Source: Corallococcus soli
GTDB lineage: Bacteria > Myxococcota > Myxococcia > Myxococcales > Myxococcaceae
NCBI RefSeq assembly: GCF_014930455.1
Contig: NZ_JAAIYO010000019.1
Coordinates: forward strand, 1 to 64,000
Direction: 5' to 3'
Length of the DNA stretch: 64,000 bases
The number at the start of each line of letters is the position of its first letter. The first letter of the stretch is position 1. The notes beneath the pieces are model-generated. The model saw only the letters and a list, made by a program, of their open reading frames with translations. It made no database searches and was not told where the DNA came from. Positions 35,246 through 43,692 of the stretch are shown here, piece by piece. Position numbers and translations under genes: made by a program.

Positions 35246-36448
35246 CTACAGCTTCTTGCCCGCGGCGAGCATCGCCTCACCGACGTGCTGGCGGATCTCC
35301 GCGACGCGCGCCTCCCAGCTCTCGTGGAAGATCTTCTCCGCGCGCTCGCGGTTCGGACCCGGGTTGTCCGCCAGCGCCGCGTTCACCTGCTTCACGTAGT
35401 CCTCCGGCGTGGTGGCGATGCGGCACAGGCCCACCTTGCGGACCTCCGGCAAGTCGGACGACACCACCGGCAGGCCGGACGCCAGGTACTCACGCACCTT
35501 CAGCGGGTTGGAGTTGAGCGTCAGCTCGTTGATGACGAACGGGTTGAGCGCCACGTCGAAGGCCTTGTTGTAGCCCGGCAGGTCCGCGTACGGCTTGCGG
35601 CCCAGCATGTGGATGTTCGGCTGCGCGCGCAGCTTGGAGTCGTCGCAGTCCGGCGTCGTCTTGCCCACGATGACCACCGAGCCTTCAGGGTGCGCCTTCG
35701 CGCACGCCACGATGGCGTCCTGGTCGATCCAGTCCGCCACCAGGCCGAAGAAGCCGATGATGGGCTTGGGCAGCTTCGCGATGTCCTCCGGGACCTTCGT
35801 CTGCGCGTCGCACGCCTTCACGAAGTGCGTGAAGTCCGTGCCGTGGCGCACCAGCACCGTGCGCGCGTTCAGCTTCTTCTTGTTCTCGTACAGGCGCTCC
35901 GCGGACGTGATGCACATGTCCGCGCGGCGCAGCAGTCGCTCCTCCAGCTCCGCGATGTGCTTGCCGTTCGTGTCGCTGAACGCGGAGAACTCGTCCACGC
36001 AGTGGTACACGACGAAGTCCTCGCCCAGCGTGCCGGACACCGGCGCGGAAGCGGGCAGGAAGCTCCAGGAGATGGGCCGCTCGAACTTGAGCTGCTTCAT
36101 CGCCCGCAGCACCTGCAACCGCAGCAGGTGCCGGTTCGCGTGGCGCACCGTCTCCGAGCCGTAGAACGGAATCGCCAGCGGCGCCAGCACGTGCAGGTTG
36201 GGCTCCACCTCGCGGATGCCCTCGCTGAAGGACTTCAGCTTCCGGATGATCCGGTTCGCGTCGTGCGCGTTCACCTTGGGCGCCCGGTTGCCGATGCTGT
36301 TCACCCACAGCACCCGGTTGTCCCGCGAGAGGATCCGCATGATGTGGACCTTCGACAGCGGATCTCCATCCCAGTCGTTGGAGAACACCACCAGGTCACG
36401 CCCGCGAAGGGCCCGCTTCGACAGATCCATCTCGTCACTGCGCCGCAT
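35246..36448 (-). CDS. GT-B glycosyltransferase (family 1/4 type)
   Basis: A 400-residue cytoplasmic glycosyltransferase. N-terminal Rossmann half: LVVFSNDWDGDPLSKVHIMR. C-terminal donor-binding half: IIGFFGLVADWIDQD, then VVIVGKTT, MLGRKPYADLPGYNKAFDVALNPF and NSNPLKVREYLASGLPVVSSDLPE. The K-x-x-E in the latter is the nucleotide-sugar binding pattern of GT4-like enzymes. The ATG at 36448 has AGGAG six bases upstream. It is the last gene of the five-gene polysaccharide operon. In M. xanthus the equivalent gene lies in the cluster with the spore-coat flippase, so a role in the same repeat unit is likely. Confidence 0.85.
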   Translation of the reverse strand: MRRSDEMDLSKRALRGRDLVVFSNDWDGDPLSKVHIMRILSRDNRVLWVNSIGNRAPKVNAHDANRIIRKLKSFSEGIREVEPNLHVLAPLAIPFYGSETVRHANRHLLRLQVLRAMKQLKFERPISWSFLPASAPVSGTLGEDFVVYHCVDEFSAFSDTNGKHIAELEERLLRRADMCITSAERLYENKKKLNARTVLVRHGTDFTHFVKACDAQTKVPEDIAKLPKPIIGFFGLVADWIDQDAIVACAKAHPEGSVVIVGKTTPDCDDSKLRAQPNIHMLGRKPYADLPGYNKAFDVALNPFVINELTLNSNPLKVREYLASGLPVVSSDLPEVRKVGLCRIATTPEDYVKQVNAALADNPGPNRERAEKIFHESWEARVAEIRQHVGEAMLAAGKKL

Positions 36449-36526
36449 CGTCTTCTCCTGAAGTCAGAATCCAGATTGCGAAACCATGAAGCGCTCCCGT
36501 TGCCGGAAGCCCCACCACCTGCCCCA

Positions 36527-37588
36527 TCACGCCGCGTTCACCGTTCCTGCACCTGCCATGCCGGACGACAGCAGCTCCGCGTACACGTCCAGCAACACCG
36601 GCCCCACGTCCGGGGCCATCACCTTCGCCGGGCCCGCCTTCAGCGCGTCACGCACCGACGCCGCCAGCGCGTGCTCATCCCCGGCCTTGAACAGCCGCGT
36701 CCCGTCCGGGCGCGAGCACACGTCGCTCGCCACGCAGGGCACCCCCAGCGCCAGCGCCTCGCGCACGGACAGCGAATCCCCGTCGTGCGTCGTGGGCCGG
36801 ATGAAGACGTCGCTCTGGGACAACAGCCCCAGCGCCTTCGCGTGCTCCATCTCGCCCAGGTCCTCCAGGAGCCCCGCGACCCCCAGCTCCCGCGCGTCGC
36901 GGATGAACTCCTCGGAGCGCGTGCCCGGCCCGAACAGCGCCAGCCCCACGCCCGGGTGCGTCTGGGACAGCAGCTTCAGCGCGCGGAACATCTGCTTGCG
37001 CCCGTACACCGGTGACGGGTGGTGCGCCATCACCAGCAGCGGCCGCCGGCGCGACCGCGCGGCCTCCACCTCTGGCGTCACCGGGCCGGGCTGCACCTGC
37101 GAACCACAGAAGGCCGGATGCACCAGGACCTTCTCCTCCGGCACGCCGCACGCGACCACGGCCGCGCGCACCGCCGGGGAGACGGCCACCACCCGCGCGT
37201 ACCCCGCGAGCGCCGTGCGGGCGAACACCCGCCGGGCCTGCGACGCGGCCAGGTAGTCTGGAATCAGCCCCGAGTGCAGCGTGATGACGCGCGGCGAGCG
37301 GGGACCGGGCATGGTGCCCACCAGCGCCGCCAGCACCCACGCCTTCGGGTTGTTGCCGCTGGTGTGCAGGTGGGTCACCCAGCCTGCGGAGGTGAATCCC
37401 GCGAGCCGCAGGCCGAACGCGGCGGCGCCCTGAACGGGGAGGACGTCCGGAGCCGGCCGGCCACCCTTCCCGATGTCGAGCACCTTCGCTTCGATCCCAC
37501 GGCCGCGAAGAAATTGATGGAGTTGTCGGACGTGGATGGACACGCCGCCGTAGGGCGGCGGGTAGTCTCCGACGAGCAGCACGCGCAT
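36527..37588 (-). CDS. GT4-type glycosyltransferase
   Basis: A 353-residue glycosyltransferase. It has a typical GT4 opening RVLLVGDYPPPYGGVSIHVR with the Gly-Gly acceptor loop. A mid-region VVAVSPAVRAAVVACGVPEEKV is followed by VHPAFCGSQ. The C-terminal EX7E-like donor site is DVFIRPTTHDGDSLSVREALALGVPCVASDVCSRPDG (Asp/Ser/Glu residues conserved). The ATG at 37588 has AGAGGGG upstream; a TTG two codons earlier is less likely. Separated by 32 bp from the acetyltransferase gene and by 78 bp from the next glycosyltransferase. Confidence 0.9.
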   Translation of the reverse strand: MRVLLVGDYPPPYGGVSIHVRQLHQFLRGRGIEAKVLDIGKGGRPAPDVLPVQGAAAFGLRLAGFTSAGWVTHLHTSGNNPKAWVLAALVGTMPGPRSPRVITLHSGLIPDYLAASQARRVFARTALAGYARVVAVSPAVRAAVVACGVPEEKVLVHPAFCGSQVQPGPVTPEVEAARSRRRPLLVMAHHPSPVYGRKQMFRALKLLSQTHPGVGLALFGPGTRSEEFIRDARELGVAGLLEDLGEMEHAKALGLLSQSDVFIRPTTHDGDSLSVREALALGVPCVASDVCSRPDGTRLFKAGDEHALAASVRDALKAGPAKVMAPDVGPVLLDVYAELLSSGMAGAGTVNAA

Positions 37589-37620
37589 GGGCAAGCCCCT
37601 CTCTTCCGGACCGGACGGCC

Positions 37621-38151
37621 TTAGCGGGAGGAGGCCTGCGCGGCGGGGCGCGGAACCTGGGTGAGCTTCGGCGCCGGACGGCGGGGCAGCAGCCCCATCT
37701 CCCGCTGGTAGGTGGTGAGCGGATCCGAGTCCTGACGGATCACCTTCGCGGGCACGCCCGCGACCACCGCGCCCGCGGGCACGTCCTTCACCACCACCGC
37801 GTTGGCGCCAATCACCGCGAAGTCGCCCACGTGGATGTTGCCCAGCACCTTGGCCCCCGCGCCGATGCGCACGTAGTCGCCAATCACCGGCGCGCCCTCC
37901 AGACCGGAGCGGCCACCAATGGTCACCTGCTGGGAGATGAGGACGTGACGGCCCACCTTCGCCGCCTTGTGGATGACAACGCCGATGCCGCCGTAGCCCA
38001 GCTGCGTGCCCTCACCCAGCTCCGCGTCCTCGGGGATGTAGGAGCTGTGGAGGTAGTAGATGGCCTTGCGAAGCACGGCCGGCAGCAGCGGAACACCGCG
38101 CATCCGAAGTCCGTGCGCCATCCGGTACAACGTCATCGCATCAAAGCCCAT
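37621..38151 (-). CDS. hexapeptide-repeat O-acetyltransferase (serine acetyltransferase-like)
   Basis: A 176-residue left-handed beta-helix acyltransferase. Hexapeptide repeats run from about residue 45 to 150 (GEGTQLGYGGIGVVIHKAAKVG early; IGDYVRIGAGAKVLGNIHVGDFAVIGANAVVVKDVP later), with the C-terminal AGVPAKVIRQD of the CysE/EpsC type. Members in polysaccharide clusters acetylate sugars. Start ATG 38151; the GTG one codon upstream is an alternative. The N-terminal residues AHGLRMRGVPLLPAVLRKAIYYLHSS resemble membrane-associated EpsC-type relatives. Confidence 0.85.
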   Translation of the reverse strand: MGFDAMTLYRMAHGLRMRGVPLLPAVLRKAIYYLHSSYIPEDAELGEGTQLGYGGIGVVIHKAAKVGRHVLISQQVTIGGRSGLEGAPVIGDYVRIGAGAKVLGNIHVGDFAVIGANAVVVKDVPAGAVVAGVPAKVIRQDSDPLTTYQREMGLLPRRPAPKLTQVPRPAAQASSR

Positions 38152-38254
38152 CACGCATCTCCCTCGCCCACGCCCGTACTTCGTGACGCCGGGAAACTAA
38201 GTACCCACGCGTGGAGAGGGAAGTCCTCCCCACGCGTCGGATTCCAGACGACGT

Positions 38255-39772
38255 TCACACCGCCCGGCGGGGCCGCAGGGACTGCAACGCGCTCAGGGGA
38301 CGAACCCCCTGCGCATACAGGCCCACCACGTAGCCCACGACGAAGAGCACCCCCGCCACCGCCAGGGGAAGCACGCGCCACAGGAAGCCCGCGGGCAGGT
38401 TCACCCACGCGTCGTGCGCCCCGGAGCGCAGCAGGAAGATGCTGCCGCCCGCGATGACCGCCGCCAGCGACGCCTGTCCCAGCTCCCGCCAGGGAATCAC
38501 GTCCACCAGGCCCAGCTTCCGCTCGGGGGTGGACAGCGCCGCGGGCACGCGGGACAGCAGCATCCCCTTGCCCACGAGCTCCGCCAGCGCCCACGAACCG
38601 ATGCCGCCCATCATCCCGAAGTGCTTCACGCCCAACCACAGCAGCGGCACCGTCACCACCGCCTTCACCAGGTACGAGGCGAAGATGGCGCGCGTCTGGC
38701 CCCGGGCCCGCAGCGTGCCGTCCATGGGCAGGATGGAGAGCACCACGCCCAGCACGCTCACCCGGAAGATGGGGACCGCGGGCAGGAACTTCTGGCCGAA
38801 CATCGCCCCCACGAACTCCGGCGCCGCCGCGAAGAGGAACGCCGCGAAGGGCAGGAACACATACGCCAGCTTCCCGGCCGCCTCCCGGAACGCGTCCACG
38901 CCCTCCTCCATCCGGCCCTCGCGCTCCAGCTCCCCCAGGCGCACCATCAGCACCTCGCTGGTGGGCGTGTAGAGCAGGTCCACCACCGGAAGCTGGAAGC
39001 AGCCCACCCGGTAGAGCGCGTACACCGCCGGGGCCACCACGCCCGCGACCGCGTACAGGTGCGCGTTCTGCTGGGGAATGGCCAGGAGCATGGCCGCGCC
39101 GAAGGGCGCCGAGTACAGCAGCTGCTCCCGGAACAGCTTGCGGTCCACCAGCGGGCCCGTGGCGCCGCGCAGCGACACCACCCACGTCGCCGCGTAGCGG
39201 AGCGCCGCGAACGCGGCCACCGCCATCATCATCCCGTGCAGGGAGAAGCCCATGAGCGGCGGCAGCACCATGACGCCCGCGCGCACCGCGTCGGACACCA
39301 GGTACACCACCGCGGACGCCTTCGTCCTGCCCTGGCTGGTGAGTGAAATCTCCAGCGGGTAGCTGCCCAGGAAGAACGCCGTGTAGAGCGCCAGCGACGC
39401 CCGGTACTCCATCAGCGCCGGGTTGTTGAAGTAGGCCGCTACATAGCCCAGGAAGGCCCACACCAGCGCCGCCGCCACCAGCCCCGCCCCCGACACGAAC
39501 AGGAGCGCGTGCCCCAGGAAGGGCCGCTTCGCCTCCGCGCGGGGCAGGAAGTAGTAGAGGCTCTGCGCCACGCCGAAGGGCAGCACGTAGGAGAGCGTCG
39601 TGGCGATGAGGAACAGCTGGTAGTACGTGCCGTACTCGTCCAGGTGCAGCACCCGGGCGAGCACGAGCGGAATGGACAACGTCAGCCCGGCGGTGAACAG
39701 CCGGGCCAACACCAACGGGCCGGCGCGCCCCAGGAACGACGGGGTCGCGACCGGCTTGGGTGATGCACTCAC
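38255..39772 (-). CDS. wzxS: Wzx-type lipopolysaccharide/exopolysaccharide flippase
   Basis: A 505-residue integral membrane protein with about 12-14 transmembrane helices, of the polysaccharide transporter (PST/MOP) family. It moves undecaprenyl-linked repeat units across the inner membrane. Seen: LARLFTAGLTLSIPLVLARVLHLDEYGTYYQLFLIATT at the N-terminus, typical of Wzx-like proteins, and regularly spaced hydrophobic helices thereafter. The GTG at 39772 overlaps the stop of the deacetylase gene by 4 bp (GTGA). I give the symbol because the gene order (deacetylase, flippase, acetyltransferase, two glycosyltransferases) matches the M. xanthus cluster holding the spore-coat flippase; this is recalled, not looked up. 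Confidence 0.85.
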   Translation of the reverse strand: MSASPKPVATPSFLGRAGPLVLARLFTAGLTLSIPLVLARVLHLDEYGTYYQLFLIATTLSYVLPFGVAQSLYYFLPRAEAKRPFLGHALLFVSGAGLVAAALVWAFLGYVAAYFNNPALMEYRASLALYTAFFLGSYPLEISLTSQGRTKASAVVYLVSDAVRAGVMVLPPLMGFSLHGMMMAVAAFAALRYAATWVVSLRGATGPLVDRKLFREQLLYSAPFGAAMLLAIPQQNAHLYAVAGVVAPAVYALYRVGCFQLPVVDLLYTPTSEVLMVRLGELEREGRMEEGVDAFREAAGKLAYVFLPFAAFLFAAAPEFVGAMFGQKFLPAVPIFRVSVLGVVLSILPMDGTLRARGQTRAIFASYLVKAVVTVPLLWLGVKHFGMMGGIGSWALAELVGKGMLLSRVPAALSTPERKLGLVDVIPWRELGQASLAAVIAGGSIFLLRSGAHDAWVNLPAGFLWRVLPLAVAGVLFVVGYVVGLYAQGVRPLSALQSLRPRRAV

Positions 39773-41106
39773 TGGAGCTCCTCCGGCTGCGCCGCCTCCG
39801 AGGCCAGGGCCACGTCCGACGCCACCACCACCTGGGTACCCCCGACCACCGGGGCAACCCGCGTGTCCGTCACACGCACCGGCTCTGTCACCTCCACGAC
39901 TTCCACCGGCGTGACCTTGGTCAGCGTTGCCTGCGGCAGGACAGAGTCCTGGATGAGGACGTTGGCGCCCGCGGTGCCCCCGACGACGGACGACAGCGAG
40001 TGCGGCCGGCGCCCCAGCACCGGGCGGCTCATGCCCAGCACGCCGAAGCAATCATCGAACTGGCACACCGTCAGCGCGGACGAGTAGTCCCCCATCATGC
40101 CCAGGCTGAAGTTCTCCCACATCACCTTGCGCTTGAGGGTGAACGGGTCGCCCGCCACGCGGTTGGGCAGGTCCTCCGTGGTGACGCCCGAGCGGAAGCC
40201 GTTCTGGCTCAGCACCCGGATGATCTCATCCGAGTACCAGCCGTTGCAGTACGCGAAGTCCTTCACCTGCACGCCGACCTCGCGCTCGATGGTGCGCTTG
40301 GACTCCACGATTTCGTGCTCCACCACCGACGTGGGCTCCTGCGTCAGCACCGTGTGGCCCAGCGTGTGCGCGCCGAACTCGAAGCCGTCGCGCGCCATGG
40401 TGCGCACCTCGTCCCAGCTCATCACGTCGCCCTGCTCGGGCATCAGGTCCGCCCCGCCGCCCAGCTGCTTCTCCAGCGCGTCGATGATGCCGGTGAGGAT
40501 GCGCGTGGGGTGCTCGCCGATGAAGTCGTCCAGCGCCGCGGACACTGTCTTGTGGCCGGAGAGGATGGGGCCCAGCAGGTCCAGGGACGGCCCGGGCATC
40601 GTCTCGAAGTCCGGGCGGAAGCGGCGCTCCTGCACCCGGCGCAGCAGGTGGAAGAGCCGGTCGTGGTTGAAGCGCTTGTCCGTGTTGATGAACGCCGTGG
40701 GCAGGTAGGTGATGGCCGGCACCCCCATCCGCTTCATCACCGGGTACGCGTACCGGTAGACGTCGCGGTAGCCGTCGTCGAACGTCACCACGCACAGGTC
40801 CTTCTTCGCCGTGCGCCGGCCCGCCATCACGTCCACCGCGTCACCAATGCTCGCCAGCTCGTAGCCCGCCGCGTGCGCCTCCTCCAGGTGACGGCGGAAG
40901 GTCTCTTGCGAAATCAGCAGGCCCGGGATGGAGCGCTGCAGCTCCCCGGTGAAGTCCCCCACCACCCGGTGATAGCTCACGATGAGGATTCGCCGCCCCC
41001 CCGACTGGGAACGCCGGTACGCCGCCATCGCCTTGCGCACGCCGCTGTAGTGCATCACCCCCGCCGCCGCCGCCTTCGCCGCCCGCCGAAACACCTTGCC
41101 TGCCAT
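39769..41106 (-). CDS. polysaccharide deacetylase family protein
   Basis: A 445-residue NodB-homology enzyme. The metal/catalytic motifs are visible as VVTFDDGYRDVYRYAYP (Asp-Asp) near residue 95 and FEFGAHTLGHTVL (HxxxH) near 225. C-terminal motif residues include KDFAYCNGWYSDEI and GVTTEDLPNR. No Sec signal peptide is present, and the N-terminal 40 residues are basic and amphipathic (AGKVFRRAAKAAAAGVMHY), so it may act at the inner face. A Val/Thr/Glu-rich tail of about 75 residues closes the protein. The ATG at 41106 has GGGAG upstream. First gene of the polysaccharide operon, behind a candidate sigma-54 promoter at 41176-41191. Confidence 0.88.
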   Translation of the reverse strand: MAGKVFRRAAKAAAAGVMHYSGVRKAMAAYRRSQSGGRRILIVSYHRVVGDFTGELQRSIPGLLISQETFRRHLEEAHAAGYELASIGDAVDVMAGRRTAKKDLCVVTFDDGYRDVYRYAYPVMKRMGVPAITYLPTAFINTDKRFNHDRLFHLLRRVQERRFRPDFETMPGPSLDLLGPILSGHKTVSAALDDFIGEHPTRILTGIIDALEKQLGGGADLMPEQGDVMSWDEVRTMARDGFEFGAHTLGHTVLTQEPTSVVEHEIVESKRTIEREVGVQVKDFAYCNGWYSDEIIRVLSQNGFRSGVTTEDLPNRVAGDPFTLKRKVMWENFSLGMMGDYSSALTVCQFDDCFGVLGMSRPVLGRRPHSLSSVVGGTAGANVLIQDSVLPQATLTKVTPVEVVEVTEPVRVTDTRVAPVVGGTQVVVASDVALASEAAQPEELQ

Positions 41107-41437
41107 CACGACTCCCTCGCGGATCCCCGCCGCCCGCCCGCTCCCCCCAATGGAACAGGCCCCGCGCACCAGCAGTGCATGGTGGATGCCAGCACGTCAG
41201 GGCAGGGAAACTCTCCGTAAACCACTGATTCCATGTGAGAAAAGGGGGACCGGGGTGCCCCTGGGTGTCGTACCTGGGTGCACCAGGGCAGTCCTCCGCC
41301 CACCAGTGGCGAAAACCTTTCAGCCTCGCGAGCAGGGGACAGGCGAAGCAGGCGTAAAAACTTCCTGTCCTCCTGCGGCCGGGTCCAGGGGTTTCACTGG
41401 TGAACAGCGGGTTTTCCGGCTACGAAACGCCCCGCCG
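41107..41437. other. divergent intergenic region between deacetylase operon and ccm operon
   Basis: No gene seen in 331 bases. It holds the candidate sigma-54 promoter of the minus-strand operon (41176-41191) and a direct repeat of CCTGGGTG at 41260-41267 and 41273-41280, about 70-90 bp upstream of that promoter. The ccmA side shows no clear promoter that I can recognise. Confidence 0.5.
41176..41191 (-). promoter_or_regulatory. candidate sigma-54 promoter of the polysaccharide deacetylase operon
   Basis: Minus-strand sequence TGGCATCCACCATGCA has the -24 GG and -12 GC in exact 12-bp register and resembles the consensus TGGCAC-N5-TTGC (five of six bases in the -24 box, three of four in the -12 box). 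Predicted start is near 41165, about 60 nt before the ATG at 41106. In M. xanthus the equivalent operon is reported to be controlled by the sigma-54 activator Nla6 (recalled). Confidence 0.65.
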
Positions 41438-42100
41438 ATGTCCCCTCCCCCCCCCCCTGGATCAGCGCTCGCCCTCCATGACGTGAGCAAGCGCTATGGG
41501 CGTCGCTGGGCGGTGGCGCGCCTCACCTATGCCCTGCCCCCGGGACGCTCGCTGCTGCTGACCGGCCACAACGGCTCCGGGAAGACGACGCTGCTGCGCC
41601 TCGTCGCCACCGCGCTGAGCCCCACCGCGGGCCGGGTGGAGGTGCTGGGCCGGGACGCCGTCGCGGATCGTGACGCGGTCCGGCACGACGTGGCGCTGCT
41701 GTCCCACGCGAGCTTCCTCTATGAGGACCTCACCGCGCACCAGAACCTCATGGTGCTCGCGCGCCTGCTGGGCATGGACGCGCCCCGGGACGTCACCGAC
41801 ACGCTGCTCACGCGCGTGGGGCTGACGCGCCGCACGGACAGCCCGGTGCGCGGCTTCAGCGCCGGCATGCGCAAGCGCCTGGCCATCGCGCGGCTGTTGA
41901 TGAAGGCCCCCGCGCTGGCGCTCCTGGACGAGCCCTTCGGGGAGCTGGATCCGGCCGGCATCCGCGACATGGAGGCCGTCATCGCGGAGCTGAAGGCGAG
42001 CGGCACCACGGTGGTGCTGGCCACGCACCTCATCGAACAGGGCCTGAGCCTGTGCGAGGAGCGGCTGCACCTGCAGGACGGCCGCGCGGTGGCGGCATGA
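41438..42100 (+). CDS. ccmA: Heme exporter ATP-binding protein CcmA
   Basis: A 220-residue ABC ATPase of System I cytochrome c maturation. With CcmB, CcmC and CcmD it releases heme-loaded CcmE from the CcmC complex. Walker A GHNGSGKTT, signature FSAGMRKRLAIARLL (the FSAG form typical of CcmA), and Walker B LALLDEPFG are present. The ATG at 41438 is followed by a run of Cs (41444 onward), so frame there depends on an exact homopolymer count. No Shine-Dalgarno is evident. Its stop overlaps the ccmB start by four bases. Confidence 0.92.
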   Translation: MSPPPPPGSALALHDVSKRYGRRWAVARLTYALPPGRSLLLTGHNGSGKTTLLRLVATALSPTAGRVEVLGRDAVADRDAVRHDVALLSHASFLYEDLTAHQNLMVLARLLGMDAPRDVTDTLLTRVGLTRRTDSPVRGFSAGMRKRLAIARLLMKAPALALLDEPFGELDPAGIRDMEAVIAELKASGTTVVLATHLIEQGLSLCEERLHLQDGRAVAA

Positions 42101-42795
42101 GGCGGACGACGCGCCCCCTGGGCCTCCTGGCGTCGACGCTCGTCCTGCTGCGCAAGGACCTGCTCATCGAATGGCGCACCCGCGCCCGCCTCAACGCGCT
42201 CATCTTCTTCGCCATGGCGACGCTGCTGCTGTTCTCGTTCGCCCTGGGGCCGGACACGAAGCTGCTGGAGCGCAACGCGGGCGGCTACCTGTGGCTGGCC
42301 ATCCTCTTCGCCAGCGTGCTGTCGCTGGGCGAGTCCTTCCGGGTGGAGACAGAGAACGCCTGCCTGGACGGCGTGCGGCTGGCCCCCGCGAACGCGCGCG
42401 CCATCTTCCTGTCCAAGGCGCTCGGCAATGCACTCCTGCTGCTGGCGCTGGGCGTGGTGCTGGTGCCGGTGATGATCGCCCTCTATGGGGTGAAGGTCGT
42501 CACCGGGTTCGGGGACCTGGCGGGCATCCTGGTCCTGGGCTGCCTGGCGCTCAGCGCCCCGGGGACCGTGTACGCGGCCATCTCCAGCAATGCCCGGGCG
42601 CGGGATGTGCTGCTGCCTCTGCTATTGTTCCCGCTCGTCATTCCGGCCCTCCTCGCCGCGGCCAAGGGGACCACGCTCGTGCTCCAGGGCGACCCCATGG
42701 AGCAGCTGGGCTCCTGGCAGGGGCTTTTGCTGGGGTTCAATCTGATTTACTGGGGCGTGGGTTTCCTGCTGTTCCCGCGCGTCATCGAGGACTGA
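42097..42795 (+). CDS. ccmB: Heme exporter membrane protein CcmB
   Basis: A 232-residue membrane partner of CcmA with six predicted transmembrane helices. Recognised by the N-terminal LVLLRKDLLIEWRTRARLN and by helices such as ALGNALLLLALGVVLVPVMIAL and LLFPLVIPALLAAAK. The ATG at 42097 overlaps the ccmA stop (ATGA). Confidence 0.92.
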   Translation: MRRTTRPLGLLASTLVLLRKDLLIEWRTRARLNALIFFAMATLLLFSFALGPDTKLLERNAGGYLWLAILFASVLSLGESFRVETENACLDGVRLAPANARAIFLSKALGNALLLLALGVVLVPVMIALYGVKVVTGFGDLAGILVLGCLALSAPGTVYAAISSNARARDVLLPLLLFPLVIPALLAAAKGTTLVLQGDPMEQLGSWQGLLLGFNLIYWGVGFLLFPRVIED

Positions 42796-42799
42796 AGTG

Positions 42800-43513
42800 A
42801 TGAACAAGTTCGTCAAGTGGGGGTTGCCGGCACTGACGCTGGGCCTGCTGGGCTGGGGCTGGTGGCTGGGCCTCGTGTGGGCGCCGCCGGACCGCGAAAT
42901 GGGCGACGTGCAGCGCATCATGTACGTCCACGTCCCGCTCCAGTGGATGGCCATGCTGGCCATGTTCATCAACTTCGTGGCCGCGGTGACGTACCTGATG
43001 CGGCAGTCGTGGAAGACGGACGCGCTGGCGGAGGCCTCCGCGGAGGTGGGCCTGATGTTCGGCGCGCTCGGGATGATCACCGGCTCCATCTGGGGCCGTC
43101 CCACCTGGGGCGTGTACTGGTCCTGGGATCCGCGCCTGACGTCGCAGGCCATCCTGCTGGTGGCCTACACCGGCTACCTGGTGCTGCGCCGCTTCGTGGA
43201 GGACCCGGACAAGCGCGCGGTGTGGAGCGCGGTGGTGGCCATCATCGGGGCCATCAACCTGCCCATCGTGTGGTTCTCCGTGCGCTGGTGGCGCAGCCTT
43301 CACCAGACGCAGTCCACCCCCAAGACGGTGGACCCGCAGATGGTGCTGCCCCTGCGCGTCGCGGCCTTCGGGATGCTGGCGCTGATGATCTGCTTCCTCA
43401 TCCACCGCTACCGCATCGCGTTGGCGGAACGAAACGCGGAGGTGGCCCTCCCGGAGGCGCTGCCTTCGGACGACCCGGCGCTGCGCGCCTCCCAGTCCTC
43501 GAAGGTGGCCTGA
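42800..43513 (+). CDS. ccmC: Heme exporter protein CcmC
   Basis: A 237-residue inner-membrane protein of the heme-handling protein superfamily that loads heme onto CcmE. Six transmembrane helices. The tryptophan-rich motif WGVYWSWDPRLTS near residue 96 and the His-bearing loops (YVHVPLQWM and RWWRSLHQTQS) match CcmC. The ATG at 42800 follows a GTG at 42797 that could also serve. It lies 4 bp after ccmB. Confidence 0.95.
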   Translation: MNKFVKWGLPALTLGLLGWGWWLGLVWAPPDREMGDVQRIMYVHVPLQWMAMLAMFINFVAAVTYLMRQSWKTDALAEASAEVGLMFGALGMITGSIWGRPTWGVYWSWDPRLTSQAILLVAYTGYLVLRRFVEDPDKRAVWSAVVAIIGAINLPIVWFSVRWWRSLHQTQSTPKTVDPQMVLPLRVAAFGMLALMICFLIHRYRIALAERNAEVALPEALPSDDPALRASQSSKVA

Positions 43514-43516
43514 CCC

Positions 43517-43687
43517 ATGAACGCACTGACCTCGCTGATGGTCCTCGCCCAGGTGGGCAGCGGCCGCCTCCAGGGCGGCTGGGGCTATGTGGGTGCCTGC
43601 TACGGCCTCACCGTGGCCGCCTTCGTGCTCTACTCGGTTTCCCTCTGGGCCCGCCGCCCCCGCGCCGCGTCCGATTCGAAGGAGTGA
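43517..43687 (+). CDS. ccmD: Heme exporter protein CcmD (56 aa)
   Basis: A small gene between ccmC and ccmE. It encodes 56 residues: MNALTSLMVLAQVG start, one transmembrane helix (WGYVGACYGLTVAAFVLYSV near 22-41), and a basic, charged C-terminus (RRPRAASDSKE). This fits CcmD, a small protein of the CcmABC complex needed for release of holo-CcmE. The ATG is 3 bases after the ccmC stop; the stop is 5 bases before ccmE. Confidence 0.85.
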   Translation: MNALTSLMVLAQVGSGRLQGGWGYVGACYGLTVAAFVLYSVSLWARRPRAASDSKE

Positions 43688-43692
43688 GCCCC

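Noticed and set aside
41438-41460. Frameshift in the C-run at the start of ccmA
   Set aside because: The frame from the ATG at 41438 runs cleanly into conserved CcmA sequence with the run as given, so no correction is needed, though the homopolymer is error-prone.
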